A DNA stretch of 64,000 nucleotides, from contig MCFE01000239.1 in NCBI GenBank assembly GCA_002104905.1, forward strand, positions 55,624-119,623. The letters run 5' to 3'. Below are positions 1 to 12,073 of the stretch, piece by piece; the first letter of the stretch is position 1, and each line of letters starts with the position of its first letter. A program made the translations under genes and the position numbers. This DNA is from Basidiobolus meristosporus CBS 931.73 (Eukaryota; Basidiobolomycota; Basidiobolomycetes; Basidiobolales; Basidiobolaceae). The notes below the pieces were generated by a model. It made no database searches. It was not told the origin of the DNA and was given only the letters and a program-made list of their open reading frames with translations.

Positions 1-1339
1 ATGGCACCATGATTGGACATCAGGACACCATGAAATAACAGCTGCAACGCTGACGCGGACTAGCTCATCAAGGAACGCTGGCATAGTTTGGTTGGCTTTA
101 TGATAAACACAGCTGGCCGTCAGGATGGTCCCCAAGTGCCAGAGGTATCCAGCAGCATCTTTTAGGCACTATGTCGATAAGAATCGCCGTAGAGCTATGC
201 GGGTACATTTCCTAATTTGATGCCCTGAAGCCTACCAGATAACTCCAAATGCGCCCTCCTAATTGAAAACGGGATGGTTCATCCAAAAATCGCCGCTGAT
301 GTACAAAATGGTCAGATAAGGCAGAGGACTTATATATTTGCCTTAGCCGGGAGGTTTCTGTGAACCTATCCCCGGATGCTGGCACCAATATCAGGCCTCC
401 GCTAAACGTATTGGTTTCGTTACGGGATCAACCATATGCTAGGGAGGTGGTCGAAAACAAATACACTTCCCGCCACAGCCCGTAGAGCTGCTGCGTGCAT
501 GGGCTATTCTGAATAGGATTATTTACCACATAGTCTAGCTGCCCGGCCTCTACCCCTGGCTGTCAACATGTACACAGTCAAGTGAATTGCGGGCTGACAA
601 TGTAAAGCCGGATCTACTGCATGGCCAAGGCTTCTTGTACCCTGACTAATGCGGTTCAGTCCCATTTATTCTCCCAGTAACTCGTCCTTGAATCACACTT
701 CCAGCTGCTAGTGCCGACCATTTGCTAGGCTAGGTCGCTTCTTGCACACGAACTGATGGGCCCAGCGCCGTGTAAGTATACTTGCTACAGGAAACGGAGC
801 AGTGGTGCACATGCTCGAGAGGGAACACGTCAACCGACGATGATTACTCTCCAGTGATTCGATCCCGGGAATAAGCGATCTATCGAAAGATTGGAGTAGA
901 TTGTGCAGGGAATGTCACTAGATAAGAGCAATCAGATGCTTGATTTTATCCGACTGCTCAGCTGCCCCTCATGACCGCGAAACCGCCCAACTCTCATCGA
1001 TCTACCACAGCATGGGCCTTCGCTCACCCAGTATCCACTTCACTTGGAGTAGGCATCATTCGGCCACCAATCCGCTACTCGTGGTTCGTACCAATGAGAA
1101 CCAACAAGGCTCCTAGCAGATGCAAACAGCGCTATCTAGTAGTTGGCAACCATATATGCTTAGTATGTTTGGATAGCTTGGGATGTGGCCAATAGAGAAC
1201 ATGCTAATTTGGTGCTACCGTGATCTTCAACCTCTAAGATTGTCAGCTTGAGTGATTGTGATTGATATTGAGTCATTTGTGTTTCCTAAATAGAGCGATT
1301 TGAGAAATCTTTTTCCAAAAGAAACAGTATTGGTAGCGT
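1..1339. other. Intergenic, no supported gene
   Basis: Only short overlapping open frames are present (the longest is about 74 codons, at 971-1195). None shows a recognisable domain, a plausible splice partner or a composition different from its surroundings. No tRNA, repeat or telomeric sequence was seen. It may hold the upstream region of the gene at 1410. Confidence 0.6.
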
Positions 1340-1350
1340 TAGCTCCATCC

Positions 1351-1361
1351 GTATATATATG
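1351..1361 (+). promoter_or_regulatory. TATA-like box of HIS5
   Basis: The sequence GTATATATATG lies about 50-60 bp before the ATG at 1410, a plausible TATA element. This is inferred from position and composition only. Confidence 0.45.
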
Positions 1362-1409
1362 TAGATCCATCACCAGGGAAGCATCATAGTTCAGCATACC
1401 CTCATCAAA

Positions 1410-2681
1410 ATGTCCGATTTCTCTTTAGAGCGTATAGTACGTCCAAATATTCTTGCTTTGGCCCCATACCGTTGTGCCCGTGACGACTATTCCGAGGGTA
1501 TTCTCTTGGACGCAAACGAAAACTCCTACGGCCCCTCTCTGTCCGACACATCCATCTCAGACCTCCCCAACCTTGAAAGATACCCCGATCCTCTTCACAA
1601 CGAGATCAAAGAACGACTTTGTCTGCTACGCGACCTCCCCTCTCCCAAAAACCTCTTTTTAGGTGTAGGCTCCGATGAGGCCATCGACTTACTGGTCCGT
1701 ATTTTCTGCGTTCCCGGAAAGGACAAAATCCTGGTGACCCCACCCACTTACGGCATGTATTCTGTGTGTGCCCAAGTAAACGACGTCGGAGTCGTCAAAG
1801 TACCTCTCAATCTCGATGATGGGAAGTTCCAACTTCAAACCGATAAGGTACCCAACCCCTGCCTTCATCCCTTGATATTTCTGGTATTCACTGACCTTTC
1901 TCCTTAAGGTTCTCGAGTCACTCGAGCAAAACCCCGACGTCAAAATTGTCTTTTTGTGCTCACCCGGAAATCCCACAGGCTCGCTTCTCGCCAAAGAAGA
2001 TGTCCAAAAGATCCTCACCTTCCCTGGGTACCAGGGCATCGTGATTGTTGATGAGGCCTATATCGACTTCGTAGAAACAGATAAAGGATCCTCCACAGCC
2101 CCTTGGGTAACTAAATATCCAAATCTCGTAGTCTTGCAGACTCTGAGCAAAAGTTTCGGCTTGGCTGGCATTAGGTAAGTTGCGCTCGCCTTGGCACTTC
2201 CCACGACGTTGAAGATTAACCCTCATCACGCAGAGTCGGTATTGCCGCTTCCACACCCGAAATCATCGCATTGATGAACAACACCAAGGCTCCTTATAAC
2301 ATCTGCTCGCTCAGTGCCCAAGTTGCCCTTAGCGCCCTTCAAGATTCATCAATTGATTTGATGAAGTCGCGTGTACAGAAAGTCCGTGAAGAGCGCAAGA
2401 AACTCATCGAGAAAGTCGTGAAAATCCCAGGAATCGGCCTTGTTAAGGGCACCAATGATGCCAACTTCGTATTGGTAGAGGTCCTGGATAAAGAAAACAA
2501 GGTACCTTGCAATGAGCGTGCCACTAAGATCTACACGTACTTGGCTGAAGAGCGAGGTATTGTTATCCGACTTCGTTGCAAGGAGCCAGGTTGTCTTGGT
2601 TGCCTAAGAATTACCATTGGCACGCCAGAAGAAAATGTCAAGCTTCTCCAAGAATTGGAGGAGGCACTGAAACTGTTCTAA
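1410..2681 (+). CDS. HIS5: Histidinol-phosphate aminotransferase
   Basis: This enzyme converts imidazole-acetol phosphate and glutamate to histidinol phosphate in histidine biosynthesis, using pyridoxal phosphate (PLP). Three exons give one frame: 1410-1847, 1909-2174 and 2234-2681, with GT-AG introns of 61 and 59 bp. The product is 383 residues, close to the yeast enzyme. Fold type I aminotransferase landmarks are in order: LDANENSYGP near the N-terminus, GVGSDEAIDLL, SPGNPTG, the PLP-binding Asp194 in VDEAY, the Schiff-base Lys227 in LSKSFGLAGIR, and the C-terminal GCLRITIGT. The second intron splits the Arg codon of GLAGIR, and joining the exons restores the family motif exactly. The ATG at 1410 is the first in frame and precedes the conserved N-terminus at the usual distance. 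The open frame overlapping intron 1 on the opposite strand is a shadow. Confidence 0.95.
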
Positions 2682-2918
2682 ACCATCTGTCACTCGCCGC
2701 ATCCCCCCCCCACCTGCCACTTACCATCAGAATAAATTAGAGATGATATGAAGTTTTTTATATCTGACCATGTATTGTTCTTAGATTATCGTTCAAACAA
2801 TTCAACAAACAATGTTCTATTGCCAAGCCATTGATGGTACTTGAAATGATCTCCTACATGGATCGAAAGCTAACGATTTGTAGGTCTGTTTTAGCTGGCT
2901 ATTTTATGACGGGGTACT

Positions 2919-4482
2919 GTTGTAAAATTCCTAATTATACCTAAATATTCCATTTTAACTTGGTCACTCAGATCAAAGTCTATGAATCTTAGTATCTTGC
3001 CCAATTCCTTACTTGTCCAAAGGTCCCCAAACTTTGCACACAAGCTCTTGTGGCCTTCCTATATATGTTGTACATGTTTGCTTTGCTAATGTTGTAAATA
3101 TTCAGTTTACATCTAAACCACTCATATAGCTTAAGATTCTATTTAGTTAACTGCTAAGTTATGAATCATTTACGTAAGATTTAGTTTGCAAGATATCGAC
3201 CAATTCTTCGATTTAGTGAAGGCCTGATGAAGGCTTTCAATATTTTCAAACTCGACCAATAGCCCTCGAACTCTGTGCACAGCTTCCTAGTACCTTCTTT
3301 AAACATTCTTATCATTGGTCTCGTAGAGTTTCTTTCACAGTTTAAGTACTTGATTTGACCCAATAAAACAACAGAGGAATTTCATGCAAATCTTTTGTTT
3401 GCCTAATCACTTCAAATACTCCTTCATATCTTGCAACAGCTAACACCATATAAATATGAGTACCACCTTTACCTTTAATAGATCACTGAGTGAGAACCAC
3501 ACAATATTCTTGCTCTTCCAATTATGCCTAATATCTTCAAGAAGCTCTCACAGCATAATCTGCTATCTGACTATTTGGACCAAGTGTATAATGTATGGTA
3601 GTATTCTGAGCAGGATGTATATCAGATTGATGACAAAAATTGCCAAGTAAATCCGGTTGTAAAAGCGTATTACACTATCACATGGTCTTGGCAAAAAAAT
3701 ACGTGGAATATTTTTAGGGAGGTCCCAAGAGCATGTGTGCAAAGTTTGGAGTTGTTTGTAGAACTTATCAATGTTTCATGTTCTGGATACCCGATGTTTT
3801 GGTGAAAATATTCCAAGTAAATCCCAACAAGGAACTCGGCCAGAATTTTGTAAGAGTTGTAGACTATGAGCCAAGTGACCAAGCTAGGTTAATACATAGG
3901 TGTAATTGCTGTCCTGGGTTCCTGATATTTGGTAGGATATTTGAAGTAAACCTCAGCAAGCAACTTGAACATAATACTTTAAGATCTGTGGGCCATGATC
4001 TAAGGGACTAAGTAAATGGAGTACTTAAGTAAAATCAATAAATTCATAACAGTTGGATCCATCCAGCATTTCAGCAGAGGGAAAAGTTCCAGTAATAGAG
4101 ATTCCAGATTATTACACCTTGGTATGCATAGTCTGTTGTGAGAGTCATGGAGATAATGTAAGTAATCGGAAGACTAAGCAGAATATGTGGCATTCATTTA
4201 ACCATTTGCTTATTATAAAGTAGTATTTACACTTTTACAAGGTCTTGGCACCACAAACATATACAAAATGTTAAAGAATGTCCCAAGAACATGTGTGAGA
4301 ATTTTGGGCGCTTTTAGACAACTTATCAGCTTCTCATGTTCTGGGTACTTGACATTGTGTGGAAAAGATTCCTAGTATATCCCGACAGAATTTGGACAGG
4401 AAATAGTGAAGCTCATAAGCTATGATCCAAGTGGCGAAGCTGATGGATTATTTAGGTGTAAATACGAAATTTACAACAGTTA
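2919..4482. mobile_element. Cluster of decayed copia LTRs
   Basis: At least four diverged copies of the LTR family seen intact at 18574-18905 are nested here. A plus-strand copy starts with TGTTGTAA at 2919. An older plus-strand copy spans about 3088-3555. Minus-strand copies lie at about 3656-3930 and 4150-4482, and the last ends in TTACAACA-like sequence. Shared landmarks are a 'CCCCAAACTTTGCACACA'-like block, the CTTGGGACCTTCC block and TATAAATA-like boxes. Around 4050-4110 an inverted piece of the internal region matches 19299-19350. No coding capacity remains. Confidence 0.75.
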
Positions 4483-7260
4483 TAAGGGGTTAGGAATATT
4501 GGGAATTGAAAAGGATCTGCAGGATCCCATAGTTTATTGAGTAGAAGCGAGGTATTTGTGCATCTTATAGAGCCTGGCGGAATAAACCATTGGAAGGTGT
4601 TTTAGAAGAGCATAGAAAAATAGGGGAAAGTTCGGGGCATTTGGGCCCCTTAGAAGAAGCTCATAAATAGACTAGATATGTTCTTAGACAGTAGCATTGG
4701 GTAGAGAGCTGGTTATTTGTAAAGGGTTGTTATCGTTGCATTAAGCTTCCGGAGGGCAGCAGGAGGGGAGTGGAAACAAGCATTTTGGACAGTTTCATGT
4801 TACGAAGGTCAGCGTGGGAAACCCCGGGGACCTCGAATAGTTTAGCAAATATCTATTCGAAATTCCCATCACTCACCTAATCGGACCTGGGGTTCAGCCG
4901 ACTACTGGAAATTTTGGGAAATCAGGATATGCGGAGCGACACCAGACAACGACCAAGAGCACAAGCCGACCTGTGGAATCGAAGTACAGGTGACCGTCGA
5001 AGGTTTGCAAACCTATGGATGAAATTCTACACCACTCAGGACATTTTAGATAACTTCGAGTCACCATTGTATTCATGTGGAGATCGAGTCTTTCACCATA
5101 GGACTATGTAATATGGGAGGCAATCTAATTTTGAGCCACCGGTTGACCAATAATCCCCATAAACAAAATCAGTACCACGTATGTTTGTCTGGACTAGGTG
5201 AAATTAATTTAGGCTTTGGGCTATCGCCCAAACGTTGAGAGAATCGGTGATTTCAATCATTTGTAGATTCTCCGCATCAACCCCAGCAACCTCAATAGCA
5301 GTGCAACTCACCACCGGCACTAGCTTCCTGACCCAGCAGCCTCACCACCTGCTCTTCCAGCCACCTTGCTACCGCAAGACATAGCACCCAAGCCGACCAT
5401 CAAGTGCCATCAAGATCTTGGTGCTGATTTAATAATCATAGGTATAATTTATTAACTGATAATCGTGACGATGGGTACGTTGTAGGACACGCGGCTGCCA
5501 TATCGATTGGTTGATTTCGACACATGGAGTTTGCGGGCGATTTCGCTGAAGTATAGAGATTGTTGGGGAATGCAGCACAACCAAGATAGTGACTGCGTAC
5601 GAGGCGGAACACATACTGACTATCACTTGCCTATGATTTGAATCGTAGCTGGGGACGGTCTGTTATCAGCTGGCATCCCCATTCCAGTAACGTGACCGGA
5701 CAGATAAGACTGCAACGGATTTACGATATACGATTTGGCTAGATGAGAGTATCGCTGAGGTGGAGTACGTACTTCGCATGAAACGGCTCCTTAGAACCCT
5801 GGCGTTGTGTATCGGGAGTATCATGAGCATACACAAATGTCGGATACGCTCCAGGGATCTGATGACACTTACTCTGTCAACATCCACCACGCCGATTCCA
5901 AATGATGGAGCAATCGCAACAACCACAGCAACATGTTTGTCCATAGGTGACAGCACCGTGCAAACCAGAATACCGTATTAGGCGTATGTGTATCTGTTCA
6001 TATCCCAGCTGGTCAACCAACACCGATACAACCTCCCCAAAATGACGGTCGGTTGTTACAAGGAGAATATTCCTAATTTTCCCATATGGAACTGGTTTCC
6101 GGCCTCATGATGGATATTTCCTAAACTGCGACTCAGATCTGGTGAGCGCACAACATATACCAGTAAAGCCTCGCCTACCATTCTAGGCCCTTCCTTAATT
6201 TTGGCCGATATCAATGCCCACCACATCAACAGACATTGCGAAACCTGCGTCCGGCTGGGTTGTGCGCCCGCTCAACGGAGTATCCAAGCAGTAATGCTAC
6301 AGGATTTCCACCGATAGAATCTTTTCCTCTTTCAGTCGAAAGAGCAATCATGGAAAATTTCTTCAAAACAAAGACCGAAAGCATAAATCCCTTTTTCGGA
6401 GTATCCGAATCAAGCACACTGGCATAATTCCAATCCAGCCTGGGACAAGGAGCAGCCCTTCTATTGAACTGTTTCGACAGCAGTAGTAGTTTAAGAGTGG
6501 ACCATCAGCAATCACAGAGCAGCGCTCATTTCAACGTCGCACGCAAGGCCTCTCTGCGTCGTCGTATAACTGGAATGGCCCAAAACATCATGCCGACCAG
6601 TCCATATATGGAACAACACCCTAAACCACCGAAACGCAGTAAACAGCTTGATGATATTTTCCAAGTCCTTATCGATTGCTATTGCCTGTTTGATCGAACT
6701 GGGTCAGACGGCTTGCCGAAATCAGCTGAATCTTGATACATCGCCTTTGAAACCCTCAGTCTATATTTAGAAGTGTCTATTCTTACTTCCTATCATTGAA
6801 ACAGCCCTACTCTATTAAGCTTACCATTTTGTGCATTGGTTTCAGATCAATCAGCCTATTTGTATCAGGATGTAAATACGCCATGTATTGTGTATAACTC
6901 TTTTCATCGATTTTGTTGGACAATAATACAATAGCAGTAACAATAGTACAGACCTCCAAGCTGGTTGACTGCTTTTGGATATTTGGGAACGGTACCGATG
7001 CCTGGCTCGTTGCTATGCATTGACACTGATTTTTCAATTTGGCCAGACCAGTGTTATCGGAGCGTTGGTGTTTATGGCACCCATAGCTCGGAAACCGTTG
7101 AAAAAGCTGGCTTGTCGGATTACTTTGAATGGTACAGGTGGATACTTTAATGATACACAGATTACTATTGATGATATATGGAGATTATGGGTTGTGGTAC
7201 AGTGAGAGGGAATTGGCTCATGGATAATATTACAAAAGCGAAAGATCATTTGAACGCAGA
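4483..7260. other. Gene-poor interval
   Basis: I see no gene I can support in these 2.8 kb. Short open frames at 5666-5980 and 6236-6736 on both strands are not joined by convincing splice sites and match no family I recognise. The frame at 6975-7205 has a hydrophobic stretch followed by basic residues and could be a decayed membrane-protein exon, but this is weak. No repeats of the LTR family were seen after 4482. Confidence 0.55.
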
Positions 7261-8658
7261 TTAGAAAGGAGTGAAGAATACGGTTTTGGGCCTCATGATG
7301 AGCTCTGCCGAGGTTTGGGCCAATTTCAATGTGTTCATGTTCATTTTCACTAGCTGCAGAATCTTGTGGTTGGCGACCGCATGAACAACGCTCTCCGTGA
7401 CTACCACTCTGCCAAATTCTAAACTGCAGAGTGACTGGCATTCTGTTATCAATTGACAAAGCATCTCCTCTGCAGCGACTTCTGATGGCTCCCGACAATT
7501 TCCTAGAACCAGGGTTTTCAACCGCTTGAGGTTGGAAATGCATTTCATGTCCGAAAGTGTATAGGGAAGTCCACGAATATCTAAGTGCTGCAGTTGAGGG
7601 CAGTACTTCGAAATGGCTGGCAGTACGGCTTCCACAATATGGTTGGAGTTCTGGGAGAGGATGATTCGTTTAAGATTAAGACCTAGTTTCTTGACCATGT
7701 TAATGATGCCAGTGGCAGTCACGGAGGTGGCGGAAAGGTCAATTTCTTCCAGTAAGTGGCATTTGCTAGCAATCTCAGCAATGCACTGATCATCAACACA
7801 TTTACAACAGGAAAGCTCGAGTACACGGAGGTTGGGTAATTCAGAGATTCGCAAGATAGCGTCCTTGTTGGCCTGAGTGAAGAACAGTCCACAAGACTGG
7901 AATCCAAAGCGAAGCTCAGTACAACTGTACTGATGATGCTTGATTAACGCATCAATTGTATCGCTGATGGAGCGAATTCCGCGATCACACACCAAAAACA
8001 ATTCCTTCAAATTTTGTGGCTTTTGCGCAGAAATGATCTTTGCGATGGCTGCATCCTCAATATAGTGCGCACGGATTCTTAGTTCCTGGATACTCTTACA
8101 AGCACGAGCGATTACCATGGTATGGGATAGCTCCAAATCTTCGATGTGAAGGCATAGGCTTTGCAAGGACGGGTAGGTTATGTTGGTTGGAAAAACCTCG
8201 GTCAAGCTGAGTAATTCTACAAAAACAAGCTTCTCGAGTACTGAGGAGCACTGGTCTCTAACCAGTCTCCATAGCTTATGTGCTACCTTGTCTCCCGTAG
8301 TCAAACTAAAATCACCATGCCAGGGTGCCATATAACGAAAATCGAAGGCTCTTAACACAGGTAAGAAGTTCGAGTATGCCTTAATCTCCTGGCTTTGAAT
8401 AAAGTCGAGCTCTTCCTTGGGTAGTGTCAAGGTGCTAGAGCCAAGCAGTGTACGGATTAGTTTTTTAACTCTTTGCTCGTCACCGTCCGAGTATTTTCCA
8501 TATCTCGGAAGCGCTAGAGCAGCCCAAGGGTTGCGGTAAAGTCTATGGACTGTAGCTTGTCGCCAAGCACGCGAAACTTGAGCGCAACAATGGAGGGTTG
8601 CGAGGTCGTTTCCTAGGAAACTAAAGGAGAGCTCCAGGCATTCAATGGGTAATTGCAT
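7261..8658 (-). CDS. F-box / leucine-rich repeat protein
   Basis: An intronless 465-residue protein. The N-terminus (MQLPIECLELSFSFLG, then CAQVSRAWRQATVHRLYRNP) has the F-box pattern: a Pro-Ile start, a hydrophobic helix, and a 'CAQVSRAWR' segment followed by 'LYRNPW'. F-box proteins bind Skp1 and recruit substrates to SCF ubiquitin ligases. From about residue 135 to the end there are repeated LRR-like units, for example LPNLRVLELSCCKCVDDQC, CHLLEEIDLSATSVT, LNLKRIILSQNS and CPQLQHLDIRGLP. This resembles the Grr1/FBXL cysteine-containing class. The substrate cannot be read from the sequence. The start is the first Met and sits directly before the F-box. There are no close neighbours, so context gives no clue to function. 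Confidence 0.85.
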   Translation of the reverse strand: MQLPIECLELSFSFLGNDLATLHCCAQVSRAWRQATVHRLYRNPWAALALPRYGKYSDGDEQRVKKLIRTLLGSSTLTLPKEELDFIQSQEIKAYSNFLPVLRAFDFRYMAPWHGDFSLTTGDKVAHKLWRLVRDQCSSVLEKLVFVELLSLTEVFPTNITYPSLQSLCLHIEDLELSHTMVIARACKSIQELRIRAHYIEDAAIAKIISAQKPQNLKELFLVCDRGIRSISDTIDALIKHHQYSCTELRFGFQSCGLFFTQANKDAILRISELPNLRVLELSCCKCVDDQCIAEIASKCHLLEEIDLSATSVTATGIINMVKKLGLNLKRIILSQNSNHIVEAVLPAISKYCPQLQHLDIRGLPYTLSDMKCISNLKRLKTLVLGNCREPSEVAAEEMLCQLITECQSLCSLEFGRVVVTESVVHAVANHKILQLVKMNMNTLKLAQTSAELIMRPKTVFFTPF

Positions 8659-10206
8659 TGTTGCAATCGATCGTAATGGTGCAAATTGGTAGCAAAGTCA
8701 GGAAGGGCTCAAATTGAAACCACCAAAGATTTCAATTAATAATTCAGAGAAGCACCGTCTAGTGCAGCGGTAAGCCTTTATAAGTGCGTCGAACCACAAC
8801 AAAGATAGATCAATTTCTAAGACCGAAATCATCGGCAATCTGGGTAGCTCAGAACATAATAGGAAAATAATCAGGCATTATAGGAATATATTAAGGGCTG
8901 GTTTCATTTGTTCATAAATAAATAGATTAAAGAACATCCAATGTTAGTCGCCCGATCCTGGGCCCAAAATAGATTTGTGTTGATGGCCTCAAAAAATTCA
9001 GCTAACCCAACGCCGATTACGACAATGATAAAGCTAACTTACTGCATTAGGCAACAGGTCTCTATTATCACAGATCTTTCTTTTTCATAGGATTTGAATC
9101 GCCCCATGTTTGATATGTGATGATATGGATGATATATGGGTGCTCACCTGATTCGCCAAGCAGTCATCCATCATTAAGTGTGTACACTAACAGTACAATG
9201 TCTATCATTGCATCCATTTGATTGCGTGCCACATAAACCTTAAATAATCGGTTCCATGAATGTTGTTCGACATGGTCATGGTGACCAAGATGGATTTCCG
9301 AAACAATGACGAATGTCGTCGTGTAGTAATTGTCAGCCTATTACTCCCCATTGACATAGAGGAGCAGGCGCGAGTTCTGGCAATGTGCTGCATAGGTTGC
9401 CCGTTCTGCCAAATACGAAGAATGAGGATGTATCCCGGATCGATTTGGGCGATTGTATCCATGGGCATTGATATGGTAATGGTTGTTTACCTGCCACGTC
9501 GTTTCCAAATACCAACTTCTCTGACCTGTTATCGGATTTTCTTTCGGAAGGGTTCAGATTAAGGATATGCCGTATCCACACCAAGGAACACTCGATAACA
9601 TGGATAGATGAGGCACTTCAGTAGTCTCTGGTGAATTCTTGGGCCTGGCATGGCGAGGACCCGCACTCAGCCGTCATCTCGACGGCACCCCTTTACAGAT
9701 AGCAATCGTAAAAATGATTCGGTGCCCTTGAAATACTTGGGGCATAATGTGAGTGATGGAGATATACCTTTATTTTCCTAATATGTGGTGGCACTTCTAG
9801 AAATCCCTATTCAACCAGTGATTCCTAGGTATTTGACTCTGTACACAGTCTTTAGTACATATGGGGGTATCCAGTGCTGACACTATGGTTGGTTGCTATG
9901 TGGGTGCTGGTGTAGGCACGGTCACGTAGTACCCCAACTGAATTAAATGTCCTTTAGGGACGTTGCTGCGAGAGCTGATATGAATCACTTCAGCTTTCAA
10001 AACCGATCATAATAATCTTGGTCAATCCGAACATCATTATTATATATATTGAGGGTAATTCCATGTAGCAAATAAAACGAAACTACAGGCTAATATCCAC
10101 ATCGCCAATGCTGAATTAATGGAGCTTCAGGAATTGATATTCTGTAGAAAACAGAGTAGATTGCATCTTACTCGACGAACATAATGGAATTATCAGAGTA
10201 GGGGCT
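8659..10206. other. Gene-poor interval
   Basis: About 1.5 kb between two divergently spaced minus-strand genes. Overlapping frames of 83-100 codons on both strands at 9205-9584 lack recognisable domains and look like chance or decayed sequence. The part nearest 8660 presumably carries the promoter of the F-box gene. No tRNA or repeat was identified. Confidence 0.55.
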
Positions 10207-11655
10207 TTAGTCGTCTGTGGCGCCGTCATCGACACCATTCAAGTTTGACCGGCTTCTTTGGCGAAGGGACGAGAATAGCAATCGTAGTAAATTGCCATCT
10301 TGAGAGGACGTATTTCGGCTTCCCAGTCTGTTTCTTGTGAGATATTGTCCACTTTCGGAATTAGGTGATCGATAATTGCGCCTGGATTGCTGCATAGTTC
10401 TCAAAGTATCATACGGAGAGAAATCGCTGTATTTTCCTGGTGAATTTCGTGGAGATATTTGACTATATAATCTCAGTAAGTCATCGATGGAGAGCTTTCT
10501 TCTACGTTTCGGATTACGCACTCTGAGCAGAGCATTCCTCAATAACGTTCTAAGAGCGTTGACGAATTTCCTGAACTCATCATCGGCACTTGCGCTATTT
10601 TCTTGATATGGCTGTGTCTCACCTTTAAGGCGCTTGGCTTCGTCATTTGTGCTACTCTCTTGATTTGATTGTGCTTTGGCTCTAGGACGCCGGGCCTCAC
10701 CATTAGCGACATCTTGATTTGGTTGTGCATTGATCCCTTCGCCATTAGAGGTAGATTTGATAAATGACTTGAAAAAGTTGCTTGGAAAATTCAATGTGAT
10801 TAATGACGTGCTTATGGTTGGTTGTCCTGAATATCTTCGTGGATATAAATCCCGTTCATCAGCCAGCTTCGATGCCCTTGGCCGCTCAGTTACAAAAGAG
10901 CCAAGGCGCTGCTTAGGCATATCGTCGTTCTCCAAGCGGGCTTGATAGTTTCCATTTTGCTGTAGTAATGTCAGTAGATCCCTTGAAATGCTCACCGAAT
11001 ATTTATCATTTATCATAATATTGTATTTAGGATCCTCTGCGCTGCTTATGTTGATGGAGGATGGGGGCTCCCGGCTTATGATCTTCGGAGATTGCATCTT
11101 GATTGGTTCAGGCTTCACCTTTCTTGCTACCTTGCGATTTTCTTCAGTGGGATTAGCGCGATTGATGCGTTTTTCAGCTTTCCAGTAACTATGTTGTAGT
11201 GACTTGGTCGTAACTGAGTCGCCTTCCATGAGTATTGTGATGTTTGTTGGTTCGGCGGATTTGGTTGAGGTGGATTGGGAATACACACTAGTTGCCTCGG
11301 ATTTCTGCGGTACGTCTCGTAGATCTTGCGTATTTCCGGCAAGCATGGCGCCCGCCCCTGTTCTTTTCTCTGCAGCTAGTGCTGCTTCCACTTTGAATCC
11401 TGTGTTACTATTCTCATAACTCTCTGAATTCTCAGCATCGAACGTCTCGAGGGCGTATGAGCCTGGCTCTTGATAAACTATCACCAATTCCTCGGAACCA
11501 TCCGTTGCGGTCACGGTTTGAGTGATTGTTGAGGGTGGTTCATTGGTGGAGGTCAGGGTTCCACCTTGCGGATTCGCAGTCCGAGTAGGCGGGGATGTTA
11601 TAGCATAAGTACACGCAGCCAGCAAAGGAATACTGATCAGATGCTGGATCAACAT
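10207..11655 (-). CDS. Secreted repetitive Arg/Ser-rich protein
   Basis: A 482-residue single-exon protein I do not recognise. The first 18 residues (MLIQHLISIPLLAACTYA) form a classical signal peptide with a likely cleavage after Ala18, so it is probably secreted or wall-associated. A Thr/Ser/Pro-rich segment follows. The middle carries three imperfect units of about 18-21 residues of the pattern NQxx-(T/A)NxEA(R/K)RxxxxxQ (about residues 305-360). The C-terminal third is strongly basic, with Arg/Ser runs such as NPKRRRKLS and SLRQRSRSNLNG. No Cys-rich motif or catalytic domain is visible. It could be a cell-wall protein, a processed peptide precursor (KR and RR sites are abundant) or an effector-like secreted protein, and the sequence does not decide between these. 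Confidence 0.65.
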   Translation of the reverse strand: MLIQHLISIPLLAACTYAITSPPTRTANPQGGTLTSTNEPPSTITQTVTATDGSEELVIVYQEPGSYALETFDAENSESYENSNTGFKVEAALAAEKRTGAGAMLAGNTQDLRDVPQKSEATSVYSQSTSTKSAEPTNITILMEGDSVTTKSLQHSYWKAEKRINRANPTEENRKVARKVKPEPIKMQSPKIISREPPSSINISSAEDPKYNIMINDKYSVSISRDLLTLLQQNGNYQARLENDDMPKQRLGSFVTERPRASKLADERDLYPRRYSGQPTISTSLITLNFPSNFFKSFIKSTSNGEGINAQPNQDVANGEARRPRAKAQSNQESSTNDEAKRLKGETQPYQENSASADDEFRKFVNALRTLLRNALLRVRNPKRRRKLSIDDLLRLYSQISPRNSPGKYSDFSPYDTLRTMQQSRRNYRSPNSESGQYLTRNRLGSRNTSSQDGNLLRLLFSSLRQRSRSNLNGVDDGATDD

Positions 11656-12073
11656 TATATGTGTTTATAGTGTCACAGCTCAGATGAACTAACGAAAGTC
11701 AGCACAAGCGTTGCAAGGAGCTCGAGGCTCTACATGCTGTTTACATTTATAACACTTTGATTCTGATACGATATGCTGTGACAATGTTTCTCAAACGAAA
11801 TCCTGATTCATATGGGGTGGCCACAGTGTTTCGAGCATGTTTGGATTTGGTGTCCTACCCAAAGGCTCAGAATCGCTAACTATTCATGTTTAGAAGTGCA
11901 TTTGGGGAATGCTAATCTTGACGTATAGCCAATCAGGGATTTCCTCACCCTGTAACATTTTGGAGGGATGCTCCAGTGCCAATTGGCTGAATTTGTGGGC
12001 GATTTATTTTGCAATACAGAGCATAAGATGTGCCTGATCGTACATCGCTAGTAAGAAAGAATCAACTGCACAC
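11656..12073. other. Intergenic, no feature seen
   Basis: This is the upstream region of the secreted-protein gene and the downstream region of the Pom33-type gene. No coding or repeat signal was found. Confidence 0.6.

Noticed and set aside
1689-2256. Minus-strand open frames of 98-116 codons
   Set aside because: They lie across HIS5 exons and introns, and the plus-strand frame has all family motifs, so these are shadows.
8755-8815. Sequence resembling tRNA A and B boxes (CTAGTGCAGCGG ... GTCGAACC)
   Set aside because: The two boxes are only about 17 bases apart and no acceptor stem can be formed.
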